A stretch of DNA of 64,000 bases from an uncultured Bacilli bacterium (GTDB taxonomy: Bacteria > Bacillota_I > Bacilli_A > RF39 > UBA660): assembly GCA_934098445.1 (NCBI GenBank), contig CAKOOW010000001.1, positions 11,440 through 75,439 of the forward strand, given 5' to 3'. A program made the position numbers and the translations under genes. Of the stretch, positions 9,533-15,952 are shown in pieces (the first letter of the stretch is position 1; each line of letters begins with the position of its first letter). The notes under the pieces are model-generated. The model did not search any database and was not told the origin of the DNA. It saw only the letters and a program-made list of their open reading frames with translations.

Positions 9533-9534
9533 AT

Positions 9535-10866
9535 TTATTCTCCTTCTTTTGCAAACACTAGTATTATATCATACTTTTCATTATTTTCTTTATCAAATTT
9601 CGATTTTTTTAGACCAGGAACCCAAATTACTTCACCAGTTGCATCTTTTAACAGAAGCCAGCTATCTCTTTTATCTTTAGGTATTTTTATATCAATGAAT
9701 ATTTCTTTTACTTTTTTAGTACCAATCATATTCTTTACGGATATTTTATCACCAGGAAGTCTAGTTGCTACATATAAAGGAAGCGTTAATTCTTTAGAAT
9801 TTAATCTTATTGCATAGTTAGAATGATCCTTGCTGTCTTCTACTTCTTTAATAGTTTGATGATTATAATTATTTATTTTTTTTAACTCTTTAAATACTGG
9901 TACATAAGTTGAACTATTATTAGCAACTGAAAAGATTAAGCTATCGTAATTACGTATCACATGATATTCTCCTGGTAAGTTTAAAACTTCATTAGGATTA
10001 TTTCTTTCCATCAATTCCATAATAGCCTTGGTCTGATTATTACTTATCTTATCAATATCATCTTGATATAAATCCTTTAAAATAGACTCTATAACTCTCT
10101 TTTGAATCACCTTATCTTGTTTTAAAATATGCGGTATCATCAACCTATTATTATTATATACTTCTTTTTTTATTTCATTAGTAAACTTCTGTAAGAATTT
10201 GTCGGTTGCTAGTAGTTCTTCACTATATTCTAGATATTTTAAATGAACTTTAGGGTTTTCTTTTTTTAAAAGAGGTAAAACATCCATACGCAAGCGGTTA
10301 CGAAAGTGTTTATCAGAGAAATTTGTATTATCAATGTAATATGGAATATGTTCTTCTTCGAGATAATTTAGAATTTCTGCTTTAGAGTAGAAAAGTAAAG
10401 GTCTAACTAATTTATAAGTCTCATAATCACTAGCTAATTCAATACCAGCGTAGCCTTTCAAGTTGGAGCCTCTTATCTCACGCATTAAAATCGTTTCGAT
10501 TAAGTCATCACCATGATGAGCAGTCATAAGATATTGAGCCTGATACTTAGAAACCAACTTTTGGAAAAAATGATATCTTGCTTGATGTGCCTGTGCTTCA
10601 AAGTTACCAGTCATAGTTGGAAGATGATAGACTTCGCAGATTAAGCTATGCTGATGACAATAATCTTTAATAAAATTTTCTTCTTCAGTCGACTCTTTAC
10701 GAACTTGATGATTAATATGAGCAACAATAATTTTTAAAGATAAAACACTCTGTAATTTTTCTAAAAGAGTTAATAAACACATAGAATCAGGACCGGTGGA
10801 TACGCCAATTACAATGGTATCGTTTGGTCTTAAAAAAGTTTTTAGATAAGATAAAGCTTTATCCAT
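9535..10866 (-). CDS. tilS: tRNA(Ile)-lysidine synthase TilS
   Basis: TilS converts the wobble cytidine of tRNA-Ile(CAU) to lysidine so that it reads AUA. The 443 residues begin with the PP-loop region IGVSTGPDSMCLL; the usual SGGxDS appears as STGPDS. YLMTAHHGDDLIETILMREIRGS, typical of TilS, and a C-terminal substrate-binding domain follow. AUA is a frequent codon in this AT-rich genome, so the enzyme is likely essential. It leads the operon with ftsH two bases downstream and has a clear promoter. Confidence 0.95.
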   Translation of the reverse strand: MDKALSYLKTFLRPNDTIVIGVSTGPDSMCLLTLLEKLQSVLSLKIIVAHINHQVRKESTEEENFIKDYCHQHSLICEVYHLPTMTGNFEAQAHQARYHFFQKLVSKYQAQYLMTAHHGDDLIETILMREIRGSNLKGYAGIELASDYETYKLVRPLLFYSKAEILNYLEEEHIPYYIDNTNFSDKHFRNRLRMDVLPLLKKENPKVHLKYLEYSEELLATDKFLQKFTNEIKKEVYNNNRLMIPHILKQDKVIQKRVIESILKDLYQDDIDKISNNQTKAIMELMERNNPNEVLNLPGEYHVIRNYDSLIFSVANNSSTYVPVFKELKKINNYNHQTIKEVEDSKDHSNYAIRLNSKELTLPLYVATRLPGDKISVKNMIGTKKVKEIFIDIKIPKDKRDSWLLLKDATGEVIWVPGLKKSKFDKENNEKYDIILVFAKEGE

Positions 10867-10882
10867 TAAATCACCTACAGGT

Positions 10883-10911
10883 ATAATACACTAAAAGGAT
10901 TTGAATAGCAA
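10883..10911 (-). promoter_or_regulatory. Sigma-A promoter of tilS-ftsH
   Basis: Minus strand: TTGCTA, 17-base spacer, TATTAT, with the tilS start about 17 bases beyond the -10. Confidence 0.6.
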
Positions 10912-11078
10912 TATGTCTTTGCAGGAATTTTTTACTTGTATTATTTATTAGGATGGCTATAATATTCTTAAAGATACAATAAGTCATATGAGTCTTTTCA
11001 TTATTTATATAAGATTGTTTATTGCCAAAATTCTTTAATCTTAGGGAATTTTTTATAGCCAGATAGAGAGTTTTATTG

Positions 11079-11084
11079 TATAAT
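11079..11084 (+). promoter_or_regulatory. -10 element before the HdeD-like gene
   Basis: A perfect TATAAT lies 20 bases before the start codon of the next gene; the -35 is weak. The rest of 10912-11078 shows no further feature that I can support. Confidence 0.45.
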
Positions 11085-11103
11085 CTTAGTAACGAGGGAA
11101 TTT

Positions 11104-11742
11104 ATGAAAATAGAAATTAAATCTTATGCTAATAATAGCTCACTAGTGAGTGCGGTTTTGTTCTTTATACTAGGGGCAATTATGTTTACTAATCCAGATA
11201 CTATGGTGATTGCGGTATCAAAAATATTTGGTGGTGTTTTAATTCTTTTTGGACTTTATTCTTGCATTAAGAATTATATTTTAGTTAAGGAAGATGGCAA
11301 TACTTCATCTTTACCGATGATTATGGGACTTACGGCTGTTGCTTTTGGAACCGTCTTCTTCTTTGCTGCAGGCTTTGTAGAAGCTTTATTCCGTTTCATT
11401 ATTGGTGGTTGGATTTTGATTAGCGGAATTATGAGATTCGCGAATGCGATGGAAATGAATAAGAAAGATACTTCAAAATTTATTAGTCTTTTGATTATTG
11501 CGTTGTTATTAGTACTTGCTGGACTTTATACTATTTTGGAAGCTAATTTAGCATTCCAAACGATAGGAATTGTCTTAATGGTTTATGCGGCTTTAGAAAT
11601 ATTTGGTTGGCTAACTAATCGCAGAGTAACAAAAGAAAGTGTTAGTAAAGAAGAGAAGAAGAAGAAACGAGACAAAAAAGCAGTAGTAGAGGCCGTTGTT
11701 ATCGAGGATAAAACTGAAAAAAAGAATTCTAAGTCAAAATAA
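11104..11742 (+). CDS. HdeD/DUF308-type membrane protein
   Basis: A 212-residue protein with six hydrophobic helices arranged as repeated pairs (from about 14-32 to 145-163), followed by a strongly basic lysine-rich tail of about 45 residues. The helix-pair pattern (FILGAIMFTNP, then GGVLILFGLYS; FIIGGWILISGIMRF) matches the HdeD/DUF308 family, whose members are linked to acid or envelope stress in enterobacteria. Function here is unknown. GAGGGAA lies just before the ATG. It is monocistronic: it ends in a bidirectional terminator shared with the convergent neighbour. Confidence 0.75.
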   Translation: MKIEIKSYANNSSLVSAVLFFILGAIMFTNPDTMVIAVSKIFGGVLILFGLYSCIKNYILVKEDGNTSSLPMIMGLTAVAFGTVFFFAAGFVEALFRFIIGGWILISGIMRFANAMEMNKKDTSKFISLLIIALLLVLAGLYTILEANLAFQTIGIVLMVYAALEIFGWLTNRRVTKESVSKEEKKKKRDKKAVVEAVVIEDKTEKKNSKSK

Positions 11743-11760
11743 CTTTAAGAATTCTTTTTT
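11717..11760. terminator. Bidirectional terminator between convergent genes
   Basis: AAAAAGAATTCT and AGAATTCTTTTT form a long perfect stem with inner AAG/CTT pairs. It is flanked by A-run on one side and T-run on the other, so it can serve both the HdeD-like gene and the gene on the other strand. Confidence 0.85.
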
Positions 11761-12191
11761 AATGCATCTAAGTTTAAAATAATAAGAACAGTCAAGTAAA
11801 TTAAACAAATAATCACAATACTGTAGTACATAATAACACTTCGAGCGGAAAAGATTTTAATAGCCTTTCCCCGAATGTCGGCATTACTAATTGGATTGTA
11901 TTCATTATCGGTATTATCCTTAATATAAGTTAAATACTCGCTACGTGATTTTACTTTAGCAATTGAATACTTATTTTCAATATTATATATTATAATGTCA
12001 TTTTCTTGATAGTTATCTTGTTTCTGATATAATACCAAGTCGTTATTATTGATAAGAGGTGTTAGTTCGTTGGTTGCACTTTTAACAAAATGAAGACCCG
12101 CAAAATGGACATTTACTAAGAAAAGACCAACAATGTTGATAATAAGAAAAATAGCAACTAATGTATTAATAATTTTGGTAATTATTTTCAT
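11745..12191 (-). CDS. S26 signal-peptidase-like membrane protein with catalytic residues missing
   Basis: A 148-residue protein with a hydrophobic helix at each end and a central domain patterned like the SipW/S26B signal peptidases. It has NDLVLYQK, then NDIIIYN, then YIKDNTDNEYNPIS and IRGKAIKI, echoing the family's GDLV, GDIIxY, TKGDxN and GK boxes. The serine motif SMEP, however, reads ELTP, and the position of the HRI motif reads SIAKVK, so both catalytic residues appear to be gone. It probably acts as a non-catalytic membrane protein, if at all. It starts one base after the stop of the upstream 108-residue gene, so the two form an operon. Confidence 0.55.
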   Translation of the reverse strand: MKIITKIINTLVAIFLIINIVGLFLVNVHFAGLHFVKSATNELTPLINNNDLVLYQKQDNYQENDIIIYNIENKYSIAKVKSRSEYLTYIKDNTDNEYNPISNADIRGKAIKIFSARSVIMYYSIVIICLIYLTVLIILNLDALKKNS

Positions 12192-12192
12192 T

Positions 12193-12519
12193 TTAACCCT
12201 TGATTTCTTCTAATTTAGATTCTAATTTTTTTAAATAATTGATGAGATTATTCAAGTCATCTTTAGTAGAATATTCTTTATTATTAAGGCTATGGTTATT
12301 AGCTCCACTTTTAATACGATTTCCATTATTATTTTGGTAACGTCCATTGATAAGCTGTTGTTGGGCTGCTGTTGTTAACATAAACTGACCGACTAAAATA
12401 ATCCAGTTACCAATAGAGTTTAATTCATTGGCTGTATAATCACCTTCAACAATGAGACCAGTTATAGCGCCAAGAATAGAAAATAATTCGGGATTGATAT
12501 TAGGAGGAAAATTTTGCAT
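12193..12519 (-). CDS. Hypothetical protein, 108 residues, hydrophobic N-half and charged C-terminal helix
   Basis: I do not recognise a family. The first half (GAITGLIVEGDYTAN, IGNWIILVGQFMLTTAAQQQ) could form one or two membrane-associated helices. The middle is Asn-rich and the last 25 residues form a charged amphipathic helix (LNNLINYLKKLESKLEEIKG). The start at 12519 has an AGGAGG-type site upstream. It is translationally coupled to the S26-like gene downstream, and the pair may act together at the membrane. Confidence 0.6.
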   Translation of the reverse strand: MQNFPPNINPELFSILGAITGLIVEGDYTANELNSIGNWIILVGQFMLTTAAQQQLINGRYQNNNGNRIKSGANNHSLNNKEYSTKDDLNNLINYLKKLESKLEEIKG

Positions 12520-12667
12520 ATAATACCTCCTTTAATATGTTATAGTCTAATAAATAATATGCCAAAAAGAAAAATATGTTAATAGAGAAGAAATCTTATC
12601 CTTTCTAATTTTATTTTAATTTATTTACGAAAAAATAGCAATATGATACAATATAATTTATCAAAAG

Positions 12668-12688
12668 AAAGGACCACCTTTGGTGGAG
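12668..12688 (+). promoter_or_regulatory. Leader with two mutually exclusive hairpins over the ribosome-binding site
   Basis: The leader AAAGGACCACCTTTGGTGG can pair as AAAGG/CCTTT (loop ACCA) or as CCACC/GGTGG (loop TTT). The two share bases 12677-12678. The second hairpin sequesters the Shine-Dalgarno GGTGGAG (12682-12688) of the gene starting at 12697. Confidence 0.4.
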
Positions 12689-12696
12689 ATTAATTA

Positions 12697-12996
12697 ATGA
12701 AGAAAAAATTATTATTGAAGATAAAAAGATGGATATTAACGTTAAGAAAAGCTTATAGTTCTAAGAAAGACTTAATTACAGACTTTATTCATACGGAGAA
12801 TTTTGATGGATTGATGCAAAATCCAATCTGGGAACAAGGAATGAATTATTTTAATACTAAAGATATTAATGATATTAAGTTAGCAGTTTTGGATGTTAAT
12901 AAAGAATTATATTCAATAGATGAATATAGACTACACTTGAATTATATTCAAAAAAGTAAAAAAAGAAAATTAGTGAAAGAAAATTGCCAATATTAA
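12697..12996 (+). CDS. Hypothetical basic protein, 99 residues
   Basis: No family recognised. The N-terminus is very basic and hydrophobic (MKKKLLLKIKRWILTLRKAY); the rest is soluble, with FDGLMQNPIWEQGMNYFNTKDI in the middle and a basic end. The hydrophobic-basic start could associate with membrane or nucleic acid. GGTGGAG lies eight bases before the ATG, inside a possible hairpin. TATAAT-like sequence sits at about 12645-12656. The promoter of the next small gene starts inside its 3' end. Confidence 0.6.
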   Translation: MKKKLLLKIKRWILTLRKAYSSKKDLITDFIHTENFDGLMQNPIWEQGMNYFNTKDINDIKLAVLDVNKELYSIDEYRLHLNYIQKSKKRKLVKENCQY

Positions 12997-13013
12997 AATA
13001 ATTATGGTATAAT
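12984..13013 (+). promoter_or_regulatory. Promoter of the 48-residue gene
   Basis: TTGCCA, 18-base spacer, TATAAT. The -35 lies in the last codons of the preceding gene, so the small gene has its own start of transcription. Confidence 0.65.
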
Positions 13014-13049
13014 ACTTTAGAAATTTGTGTTGTTTGTGAGGTGAAAAGA

Positions 13050-13196
13050 ATGAAAGTATATAAGAAAAATTTACCAGAAGGTGTAAAAAAATGCTTTGCT
13101 TATGAAAAAGGTGTTAAAGTAAAACTAATTAACAAATTATATTTAGATGAGAAAAAAAGAAATAAAAAAATCGAAAATTCTAAGAAAGCTAACTAA
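13050..13196 (+). CDS. Small basic hypothetical protein, 48 residues
   Basis: A short gene supported by a full set of signals: a promoter at 12984-13013, AGGTGA seven bases before the ATG, and a strong terminator overlapping its stop. The product begins MKVYKKNLPEGVKKCFAYEKG and ends in a lysine-rich helix; it has a single cysteine. No family recognised. A small RNA-binding or ribosome-associated peptide is possible but not shown. Confidence 0.6.
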   Translation: MKVYKKNLPEGVKKCFAYEKGVKVKLINKLYLDEKKRNKKIENSKKAN

Positions 13197-13217
13197 GAGT
13201 CGAAAGGCTCTTTTTTT
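13195..13217 (+). terminator. Terminator of the 48-residue gene
   Basis: AAGAGTC and GGCTCTT form a 7-bp stem closed by a GAAA tetraloop, followed by seven T. Confidence 0.9.
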
Positions 13218-13221
13218 CGTA

Positions 13222-13250
13222 TAAAAAATGCAATAACCATAAGTTATGCA
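13222..13250 (-). terminator. Terminator of the cold-shock unit
   Basis: Minus strand: TGCATAAC, five-base loop, GTTA-T-TGCA (one bulge), then six T. It overlaps the end of the 39-codon reading frame. Confidence 0.7.
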
Positions 13251-13363
13251 TTGTATATTAAATCAGGATGACCACCAATTAAAAATATATTAGAATTAAA
13301 ATCCTTTTTAGGAATTGTTTTATAGTAAACAATATTCTCTTCACTTATTACTTTAACAGCCAC
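13244..13363 (-). CDS. Possible 39-residue protein translationally coupled to the cold-shock gene
   Basis: A GTG at 13363 lies inside the end of the cold-shock gene, preceded by AAGGTGG at good distance. The frame runs 39 codons (beginning VAVKVISEENIVYYKTIPKK, ending GGHPDLIYNA) and stops inside the terminator stem. No family recognised. The signals and coding-like composition support a real product, but length makes this uncertain. Confidence 0.4.
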   Translation of the reverse strand: MAVKVISEENIVYYKTIPKKDFNSNIFLIGGHPDLIYNA

Positions 13364-13586
13364 TGTTTACCACCTTATAATCTTTGATTGCCTCTACATT
13401 CTTAGCTTGCAAACCCTTAGGAGTCTCAACTAAATTAAAACTTACATGATCACCTTCTTTTAATGTTTTGTAACCATCCATGATGATTTGCGTATAGTGA
13501 ACAAAAATATCTTCCTTTTCACTTTTATTATTCTCTAAAAAGCCAAAACCCTTCTCATTGTTAAACCATTTTACTTTACTTTCCAT
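13353..13586 (-). CDS. Cold-shock protein (CspA family)
   Basis: A single-domain RNA chaperone with both RNA-binding motifs: KWFNNEKGFGFLE (RNP1, about residues 5-17) and EDIFVHYTQI (RNP2). Length (77 residues) is slightly longer than the classical 66-70 because of a short C-terminal extension ending NSGC. The ATG at 13586 is chosen over upstream codons because it matches the family N-terminus MxxKVKWFN and has GGGAG upstream. Its promoter carries a triplet of WalR-like boxes just upstream of the -35. Confidence 0.95.
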   Translation of the reverse strand: MESKVKWFNNEKGFGFLENNKSEKEDIFVHYTQIIMDGYKTLKEGDHVSFNLVETPKGLQAKNVEAIKDYKVVNSGC

Positions 13587-13611
13587 ATTTACTCTCCCTT
13601 CGTTTAACATA

Positions 13612-13640
13612 CTTATATTATGACACATTTTTTAATGCAA
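13612..13640 (-). promoter_or_regulatory. Promoter of the cold-shock gene
   Basis: Minus strand: TTGCAT, 17-base spacer, TATAAG. The three 11-bp repeats end directly against the -35. Confidence 0.6.
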
Positions 13641-13644
13641 AAAC

Positions 13645-13672
13645 TGTAAAGAAACTGTAATAAAACTGTAAT
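13645..13672. promoter_or_regulatory. Three WalR/VicR-like boxes (TGTAAW-N5 repeats)
   Basis: Plus strand reads TGTAAA, five bases, TGTAAT, five bases, TGTAAT: three copies at exact 11-base spacing. This fits the published WalR/VicR consensus TGTWAH-N5-TGTWAH. It adjoins the -35 of the cold-shock promoter, the usual place for an OmpR/PhoB-type activator. Confidence 0.5.
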
Positions 13673-13704
13673 AAAATGAAAGTTAATTTTGACCGCTAAA
13701 ATAG

Positions 13705-13727
13705 AAAAAAGCCCAAAAATATGGGCT
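13705..13727 (-). terminator. Terminator after the small XRE gene
   Basis: Minus strand: AGCCCA, six-base loop, TGGGCT, then six T; overlaps the stop codon. Confidence 0.85.
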
Positions 13728-13977
13728 AAACTTCTTCTTTAAAGAACTCTCCGACATCTTTTTCAAGAACTACTGATATTCGATACAAAGTTTCAATTGA
13801 AAATCCTCTTGCTCCGTGTTCTGATTCTATTCTTCTTAAGAACTCAAAAGAACGGTCAGTATAAACAGCTAATTGTTCTTGGGTATAACCTTTTTCAATG
13901 CGGTACTTACGAATATTTTTAGCTATTGTTGCCTTAATATTCTTATTAAATTTAAAATTTTTATCATTTATTGTCAT
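13726..13977 (-). CDS. Small XRE-family DNA-binding protein
   Basis: An 83-residue regulator that is essentially one helix-turn-helix domain: IAKNIRKYRIEKGYTQEQLA, then SFEFLRRIESEHGARGFSI and a last helix VLEKDVGEFF. Several in-frame starts exist (TTG at 14013, ATG at 13983 and 13977). The ATG at 13977 is chosen because AGGTGG lies six bases before it. It is divergent from the gene at 14163, so that intergenic region is its likely operator region. Target unknown. Confidence 0.85.
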   Translation of the reverse strand: MTINDKNFKFNKNIKATIAKNIRKYRIEKGYTQEQLAVYTDRSFEFLRRIESEHGARGFSIETLYRISVVLEKDVGEFFKEEV

Positions 13978-14062
13978 TTCCATCCACCTATTAATAATTT
14001 TCCCATTTTTCAAAAAATTAGTATGTAGTCAGAAATGACCGCTTTATATAAAAAATTTAGAA

Positions 14063-14077
14063 ATTATGTGATATAAT
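14063..14077 (+). promoter_or_regulatory. Extended -10 promoter for the 106-residue gene
   Basis: TTATGTGATATAATTTA with TATAAT at 14072-14077 and an upstream TG. A leader of about 85 bases follows. Confidence 0.55.
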
Positions 14078-14162
14078 TTACTTAAGAAAGAAAAAACGCG
14101 TATAAAATACCAATTATTGTCAAAAATAATAATATCTTTAAACAAACTTTTGGGAGGTTAAA

Positions 14163-14483
14163 ATGGAAAATAAAGAAGAAAGAAATGGAAAAGAGGTAAA
14201 TAAAACAAACAACTCACTGGATACATTAGATCAATATATAAAAAAAAATGTCGCGGAATTAAAAAATATTGCTTATCAAACAATGAAATTATATGAAAAA
14301 CAATGTATAGTTTTAAAAAGACAAATTAATAATTTAAAGAGAATAAAACCTCTAATAGAATATAATGTTGCTTTTCTAAAGTGGCAAAAAGAGTTAAATA
14401 TTTTGGAACAGCGATATGAAATGACATTTGATAAATATTTAGATGAAAAAAAAGAACTTGATAATGTATCAAGACTTTATTGA
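14163..14483 (+). CDS. Hypothetical coiled-coil protein, 106 residues
   Basis: No family recognised. After a polar N-terminus of about 25 residues the protein is almost entirely helical with heptad-like hydrophobic spacing (LKRQINNLKRIKPLIEY, then FLKWQKELNILEQRYEM). GGGAGG precedes the ATG. Its last 15 bases overlap the 3' end of a convergent gene. Confidence 0.6.
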   Translation: MENKEERNGKEVNKTNNSLDTLDQYIKKNVAELKNIAYQTMKLYEKQCIVLKRQINNLKRIKPLIEYNVAFLKWQKELNILEQRYEMTFDKYLDEKKELDNVSRLY

Positions 14484-14873
14484 AGTATTAAGCATCAGTT
14501 TTATTGTGCGATTATAAGCATTAGAAATACTTTTATTAGTGCTTTCAAATTTTTTATATAAATCTTCATAATCTAACGGATACCCTTCATCATTGACAAT
14601 TCTATTCTTTAATTTAACTATTTCTTCTAATTTACGACTTACTTGATGTTGCAATTCCGGATTAGTACGTGCCAAAGCGGCTTGTTGAGAAAAAATAATA
14701 AACAAACTGTTATATAAATTATAAAGTCGCCTTAAATCATAATGAAGTAATTCTTCTTCTTTTTTAGTGCTATCAATTATCATTATGATGTGATTCATAA
14801 AGTAACGAACATTAACTTCTGGATCTTCACGATCGCCATAATATGAATAGTCTATATCTTTAAAGTATGACAT
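14469..14873 (-). CDS. Hypothetical helical protein, 134 residues
   Basis: No family recognised. The product starts MSYFKDIDYSYYGDREDPEV and is otherwise helical and charged (YDLRRLYNLYNSLFIIFSQQ), without signal peptide or clear membrane helix. The ATG at 14873 has GAGGGGG upstream; the frame extends further but without a better start. Tail-to-tail overlap with the 14163 gene could allow antisense interference. Confidence 0.6.
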   Translation of the reverse strand: MSYFKDIDYSYYGDREDPEVNVRYFMNHIIMIIDSTKKEEELLHYDLRRLYNLYNSLFIIFSQQAALARTNPELQHQVSRKLEEIVKLKNRIVNDEGYPLDYEDLYKKFESTNKSISNAYNRTIKLMLNTSIKS

Positions 14874-15004
14874 ATTATCCCCCTCTTTCATTTGGACAGT
14901 TATTATAGTATAAAAATTTATAAATTGCAAATTTTTTTGCTTAACTTTTTATTTAACACTTTGAACCATTATATTAATCTTCTGATAATAACTTACAGTA
15001 TTTT

Positions 15005-15040
15005 AAAAAGACCGCTAACAGATTAAACCTGTTAACAGCC
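15005..15040 (-). terminator. Terminator downstream of tRNA-Trp
   Basis: Minus strand: a 12-bp stem (GGCTGTTAACAG with CTGTTAGCGGTC, three G-U pairs), seven-base loop, then five T. Confidence 0.75.
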
Positions 15041-15103
15041 TAAATTTAGCTACATTCTTAGCTCATTATTTAAAGTTCGATTAAAATCAAACATATTTAC
15101 GTT

Positions 15104-15177
15104 TGGCAGGGACAGAAGGATTTGAACCCTCGCGAACGGTTTTGGAGACCGTCATACTACCACTATATTATGTCCCT
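15104..15177 (-). tRNA. tRNA-Trp (anticodon CCA)
   Basis: 74 bases fold as a full cloverleaf. Acceptor AGGGACA pairs with TGTCCCT; the D arm is ATA-TAGTGGTAG-TAT. The anticodon stem ACGGT/ACCGT encloses loop CTCCAAA (anticodon CCA), and the T arm is AGGGT-TCAAATC-CTTCT. The discriminator is G and the 3' CCA is encoded. A CCA anticodon reads only UGG, in line with UGA serving as stop in this genome. Confidence 0.96.
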
Positions 15178-15236
15178 AATTTTTCCTTTGCTCTTCCATT
15201 ATAATACATAATATATGATTTTAGCAAGGAAAAATT
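15178..15236 (-). promoter_or_regulatory. tRNA-Trp promoter flanked by an inverted repeat
   Basis: Minus strand: TTGCTA (15222-15227), 18-base spacer, TATAAT (15198-15203). The promoter is flanked by near-perfect inverted arms: plus-strand AATTTTTCCTTTGCT on the left and AGCAAGGAAAAATT on the right. Confidence 0.65.
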
Positions 15237-15244
15237 GCTTTTTA

Positions 15245-15274
15245 CCTGTGGATAAGGCACTAGTTATCCACAGG
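15245..15274. other. Pair of perfect DnaA boxes in an inverted repeat
   Basis: CCTGTGGATAA and TTATCCACAGG form a perfect 11-bp inverted repeat around eight bases. Each arm contains the consensus DnaA box TTATCCACA (15264-15272 on plus, 15247-15255 on minus). The minus-strand box also encodes the last codons of the neighbouring gene, whose TAG stop lies in the loop. Confidence 0.7.
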
Positions 15275-15883
15275 CTTTATTAAGTTTATCAATTTTGAAG
15301 AAGGAATTACTATTTTAATCGGTCCGCTTGCCCAAGGTGCTACTTGATATGGTGGGAAAGTCAAATGTAAACCTTCTTTATCAAAATAATATAAAGAGAA
15401 GTTTTCTAACATTGGTTTAGTCCCTTCCTTTAACCAATTCTTATCTTCATTAGCGCCTATTTTTACTAATTCTTCATAACTTAATTTAGAAAGTGTTTCT
15501 AAGTAATTATCATTCTTAAAGAAATCTTTTAGTTCTAAAATTTCACCACTCTTATTATAAGTAAATTGGTTATTTATTAGAAAATAATGAACACCACCAG
15601 TATAACTATAAATAAAATATTGTAAATAATAAATACCATTATATTCATGTAATTCATAATCAGTATAAAAGTCATTTTTTATTTCATTATAGTTTTCACA
15701 CTGTTTAAATTCTTCTAACTTTTCATCTAACCAGTCTTTAATCTTTTTATTAACATTAGGAAAAGGTGTTTCATAAATATCTATTTTATAAGTATATTTA
15801 TCAGTACTTTCTTTTACTTCATAAGCAAGAACAGGACTAGTTAAAATAAGAGATGATAGTATAAATATAAATAATAATTTCAT
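15260..15883 (-). CDS. Secreted DUF3298/DUF4163-type protein
   Basis: A 207-residue exported protein. A signal peptide spans about residues 1-20 (cleavage likely after SPVLA). The mature part has the GGVHYFLIN segment and the near-terminal LTFPPYQVAPWASGPIKIVIP-type strand pattern that mark the DUF3298 fold, also found in the lysozyme-sensing anti-sigma factor RsiV and the deacetylase PdaC. There is no transmembrane or catalytic domain attached, so it may bind cell-wall material or a host factor. It is monocistronic; its last codons lie in the DnaA-box hairpin. Confidence 0.8.
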   Translation of the reverse strand: MKLLFIFILSSLILTSPVLAYEVKESTDKYTYKIDIYETPFPNVNKKIKDWLDEKLEEFKQCENYNEIKNDFYTDYELHEYNGIYYLQYFIYSYTGGVHYFLINNQFTYNKSGEILELKDFFKNDNYLETLSKLSYEELVKIGANEDKNWLKEGTKPMLENFSLYYFDKEGLHLTFPPYQVAPWASGPIKIVIPSSKLINLIKPVDN

Positions 15884-15907
15884 ATAATCACCATTTATAG
15901 GATAACC

Positions 15908-15932
15908 AAAAAAGTAGAGATTATACTCTACT
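15908..15932 (-). terminator. Terminator of clpB
   Basis: Minus strand: AGTAGAG, six-base loop, CTCTACT, then TTTTTT. Confidence 0.85.
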
Positions 15933-15952
15933 CTAGTTATAATATATTTTAA

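Noticed and set aside
13690..15016. GACCGCT occurring three times (13691, 14036, 15010) as an operator of the small XRE protein
   Set aside because: The third copy is part of a terminator stem and the first lies downstream of the XRE gene; only one is in a promoter region, so chance is likely.
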